Shown: one piece after another, positions 31,192 to 32,456 of the stretch
How the letters are laid out: the number at the start of each line of letters is the position of its first letter
Position numbering within the stretch: the stretch's first letter is position 1
Assembly (NCBI GenBank): GCA_022792295.1
Contig: JAAWAR010000029.1
Coordinates: forward strand, 1-32,456
Source of the DNA: Lachnospiraceae bacterium
Lineage (GTDB): Bacteria; Bacillota; Clostridia; Lachnospirales; Lachnospiraceae
Length of the DNA stretch: 32,456 nucleotides
Direction of reading: 5' to 3'
Notes under the pieces: generated by a model
Told to the model about the DNA's origin: nothing
Database searches by the model: none
The model's input: only the letters and a program-made list of their open reading frames with translations
Position numbers and translations under genes: made by a program

Positions 31192-32373
31192 ATGAACTTT
31201 CATGTTTTGACGCTGTTTCCGGAGATGGTGATGAACGGCCTGAATACCAGTATTTTGGGCCGTGCGGCGGCAAAGGGACTTCTCTCCTTTGAAGCGGTCA
31301 ATATCCGGGATTATACGCTGGAACGGCATGGGAAGGTCGATGATTACCCATATGGCGGCGGGGCCGGCATGGTGATGCAGGCAGAGCCGATCTATCGGGC
31401 GTATGAGGCGCTTTCAGCGCGGTTTTCAGCGCGTCCGCGTGTCATTTACATGACACCGCAGGGCCGTGTCTTTACACAGCAAATCGCCAAAGAGCTCGCG
31501 GCCGAGGAGGAGCTGGTTTTTTTGTGCGGGCACTACGAGGGCGTGGACGAACGCGCACTGGAACTCATCGCCACAGACTATCTGTCGGCCGGGGACTATG
31601 TGCTGACAGGGGGGGAGCTGCCGGCCATGATGATGATCGACTGCATTTCCAGGCTCGTCCCGGGTGTACTGAACAACGACGTGTCCGCGGAGTTTGAATC
31701 GTTTCATGACAATCTTTTAGAATATCCGCAGTACACGAGACCCGAGGAATTTATGGGCAGGAAGGTTCCCGAGATCCTGCTTTCAGGGCATCATGCAAAC
31801 ATCGAGAAATGGCGGCGGGAGCAGTCGATTATTCGGACGCTTGAACGCCGGCCTAAGCTCCTGGAGGAGGCAGTGCTCTCGAAGAAGGAGAGGGAGTTTC
31901 TGGAGAAAGCGCGAAAGGAGCGGCAGGCAGAAGCCGTTCGGACCGGCTGTATCAGAAAGCTTAGGGAAACGGATCTGGAGTGCGTCATGCGGATCTGGCT
32001 TGAGGCAAACAAGGAAGCGCACTTCTTTATACCAGCCGATTATTGGCAGGAGAATTATGAGACGGTGCAAAAGCTTTTGCCGCAGGCCGAGGTATATGTA
32101 TATGAAAACGGGAGCGGCAGGATTGAAGGCTTTATCGGTCTCGCGGATTGCTGCGTTGCCGGAATTTTTGTGGACAAGGCCGCGCGTTCGGCCGGGATCG
32201 GGAAGCGGCTTCTGGAGCACGCAAAGGGACTAAGGCCGGAGCTGACTCTGCATGTGTACCGGGAAAATGAGAGAGCAGTGCGGTTTTATCTGCGGGAGGG
32301 CTTTCGGACCCAGGAGACGCTTACGGATTCGGATACCGGAGCGGTTGAGTTTTTGATGAGATGGGAACGCTGA
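31192..32373 (+). CDS. trmD: TrmD tRNA (guanine37-N1)-methyltransferase fused to a GNAT acetyltransferase
   Basis: The TrmD part (about residues 1-245) methylates G37 next to the anticodon and prevents frameshifting. It has the trefoil-knot motifs YPYGGGAGMVMQAEP, VIYMTPQGRVF, LCGHYEGVDERAL and DYVLTGGELPAMM and the C-terminal SGHHANIEKWRREQ. A normal TrmD ends near 240-250, but here the frame runs on without a stop into a second domain (about 252-393). That domain starts CIRKLRETDLECVMRIWLEA and has the acetyl-CoA loop ARSAGIGKRLLEHAK and ENERAVRFYLREGF, a typical GNAT N-acetyltransferase. The acceptor is unknown. The start has AGGGGG. A genuine fusion, a 393-residue protein, seems likely. 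Confidence 0.93.
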   Translation: MNFHVLTLFPEMVMNGLNTSILGRAAAKGLLSFEAVNIRDYTLERHGKVDDYPYGGGAGMVMQAEPIYRAYEALSARFSARPRVIYMTPQGRVFTQQIAKELAAEEELVFLCGHYEGVDERALELIATDYLSAGDYVLTGGELPAMMMIDCISRLVPGVLNNDVSAEFESFHDNLLEYPQYTRPEEFMGRKVPEILLSGHHANIEKWRREQSIIRTLERRPKLLEEAVLSKKEREFLEKARKERQAEAVRTGCIRKLRETDLECVMRIWLEANKEAHFFIPADYWQENYETVQKLLPQAEVYVYENGSGRIEGFIGLADCCVAGIFVDKAARSAGIGKRLLEHAKGLRPELTLHVYRENERAVRFYLREGFRTQETLTDSDTGAVEFLMRWER

Positions 32374-32401
32374 AAGTGCGTGAAAAGGGTCGAAAATATC
32401 C

Positions 32402-32430
32402 TTGCATTTTCAGCGTGTCTGTGTTATAAT
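32402..32430 (+). promoter_or_regulatory. promoter of the next gene, beyond the window
   Basis: TTGCAT at 32402-32407, a 17-bp spacer and a consensus TATAAT at 32425-32430. In related genomes rplS follows trmD, so this probably drives rplS; the gene itself is outside the window. Confidence 0.75.
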
Positions 32431-32456
32431 TTAAAACCGTGAAATAAGAGATATTC

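Noticed and set aside
1-32456. CRISPR array or long tandem repeats
   Set aside because: I saw no regularly spaced direct repeats anywhere in the window and no cas genes.

Overview
The window is chromosomal DNA from a low-to-mid GC Firmicute, most likely a gut-type Clostridium of the Lachnospiraceae. I infer this from the gene set (a DUF4250 protein, a CmpB-type membrane protein, a gapA-pgk-tpiA run, and the ylxM-ffh-rpsP-khpA-rimM-trmD order), strong GGAGG ribosome binding sites, and TTGACA/TATAAT promoters with 17-bp spacers. Nothing in the sequence names the species.

Layout. 1-500 holds a gene-free stretch, tRNA-Arg(CCG) and a shared terminator. 508-2345 carries a cytoplasmic asparaginase (minus strand), a DUF4250 protein and a CmpB-like membrane protein. 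2416-8533 is a tight plus-strand run: plsC-like acyltransferase, prephenate dehydratase, Ppx/GppA phosphatase, polyphosphate kinase and a membrane-anchored amidase. 8570-10170 is an AT-richer island with a decayed restriction-modification (R-M) system: a regulator tail, a BglII/BstYI-type nuclease and a frameshifted MT-A70 methylase, followed by an unexplained inverted-repeat-rich segment. 10242-12905 has a HisJ-like PHP phosphatase and a Na/Pi cotransporter. 12925-17679 (minus strand) is a coherent locus: CitA/DcuS-type sensor kinase, response regulator, GltS glutamate symporter and an orphan TAXI substrate-binding lipoprotein. 17954-21082 is gapA-pgk-tpiA. 21219-25188 has a TetR regulator divergent from degV, a PPC/DUF296 protein, and kduI and kduD for hexuronate breakdown. 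25216-28015 is a second mobile island: the wreck of a large serine recombinase plus an intact MunI-like R-M system with methylase, controller protein and nuclease. 28303-32373 is the SRP/ribosome-maturation operon, with a strong promoter for the next gene at the end of the window.

Most notable points. (1) rpsP carries an in-frame TAG at codon 35, although TAG is a normal stop elsewhere here. (2) TrmD is fused to a GNAT acetyltransferase domain. (3) A CAATTG site, the expected target of the MunI-like enzyme, overlaps the -35 element of its own methylase promoter. (4) A TAXI binding protein lies with GltS and a two-component system, with no TRAP membrane subunit in view, which suggests either a binding-protein-assisted glutamate importer or a ligand-sensing module. 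(5) The BglII-type R-M system seems broken by two single-base indels. All family assignments are from reading the sequence, with no database search.
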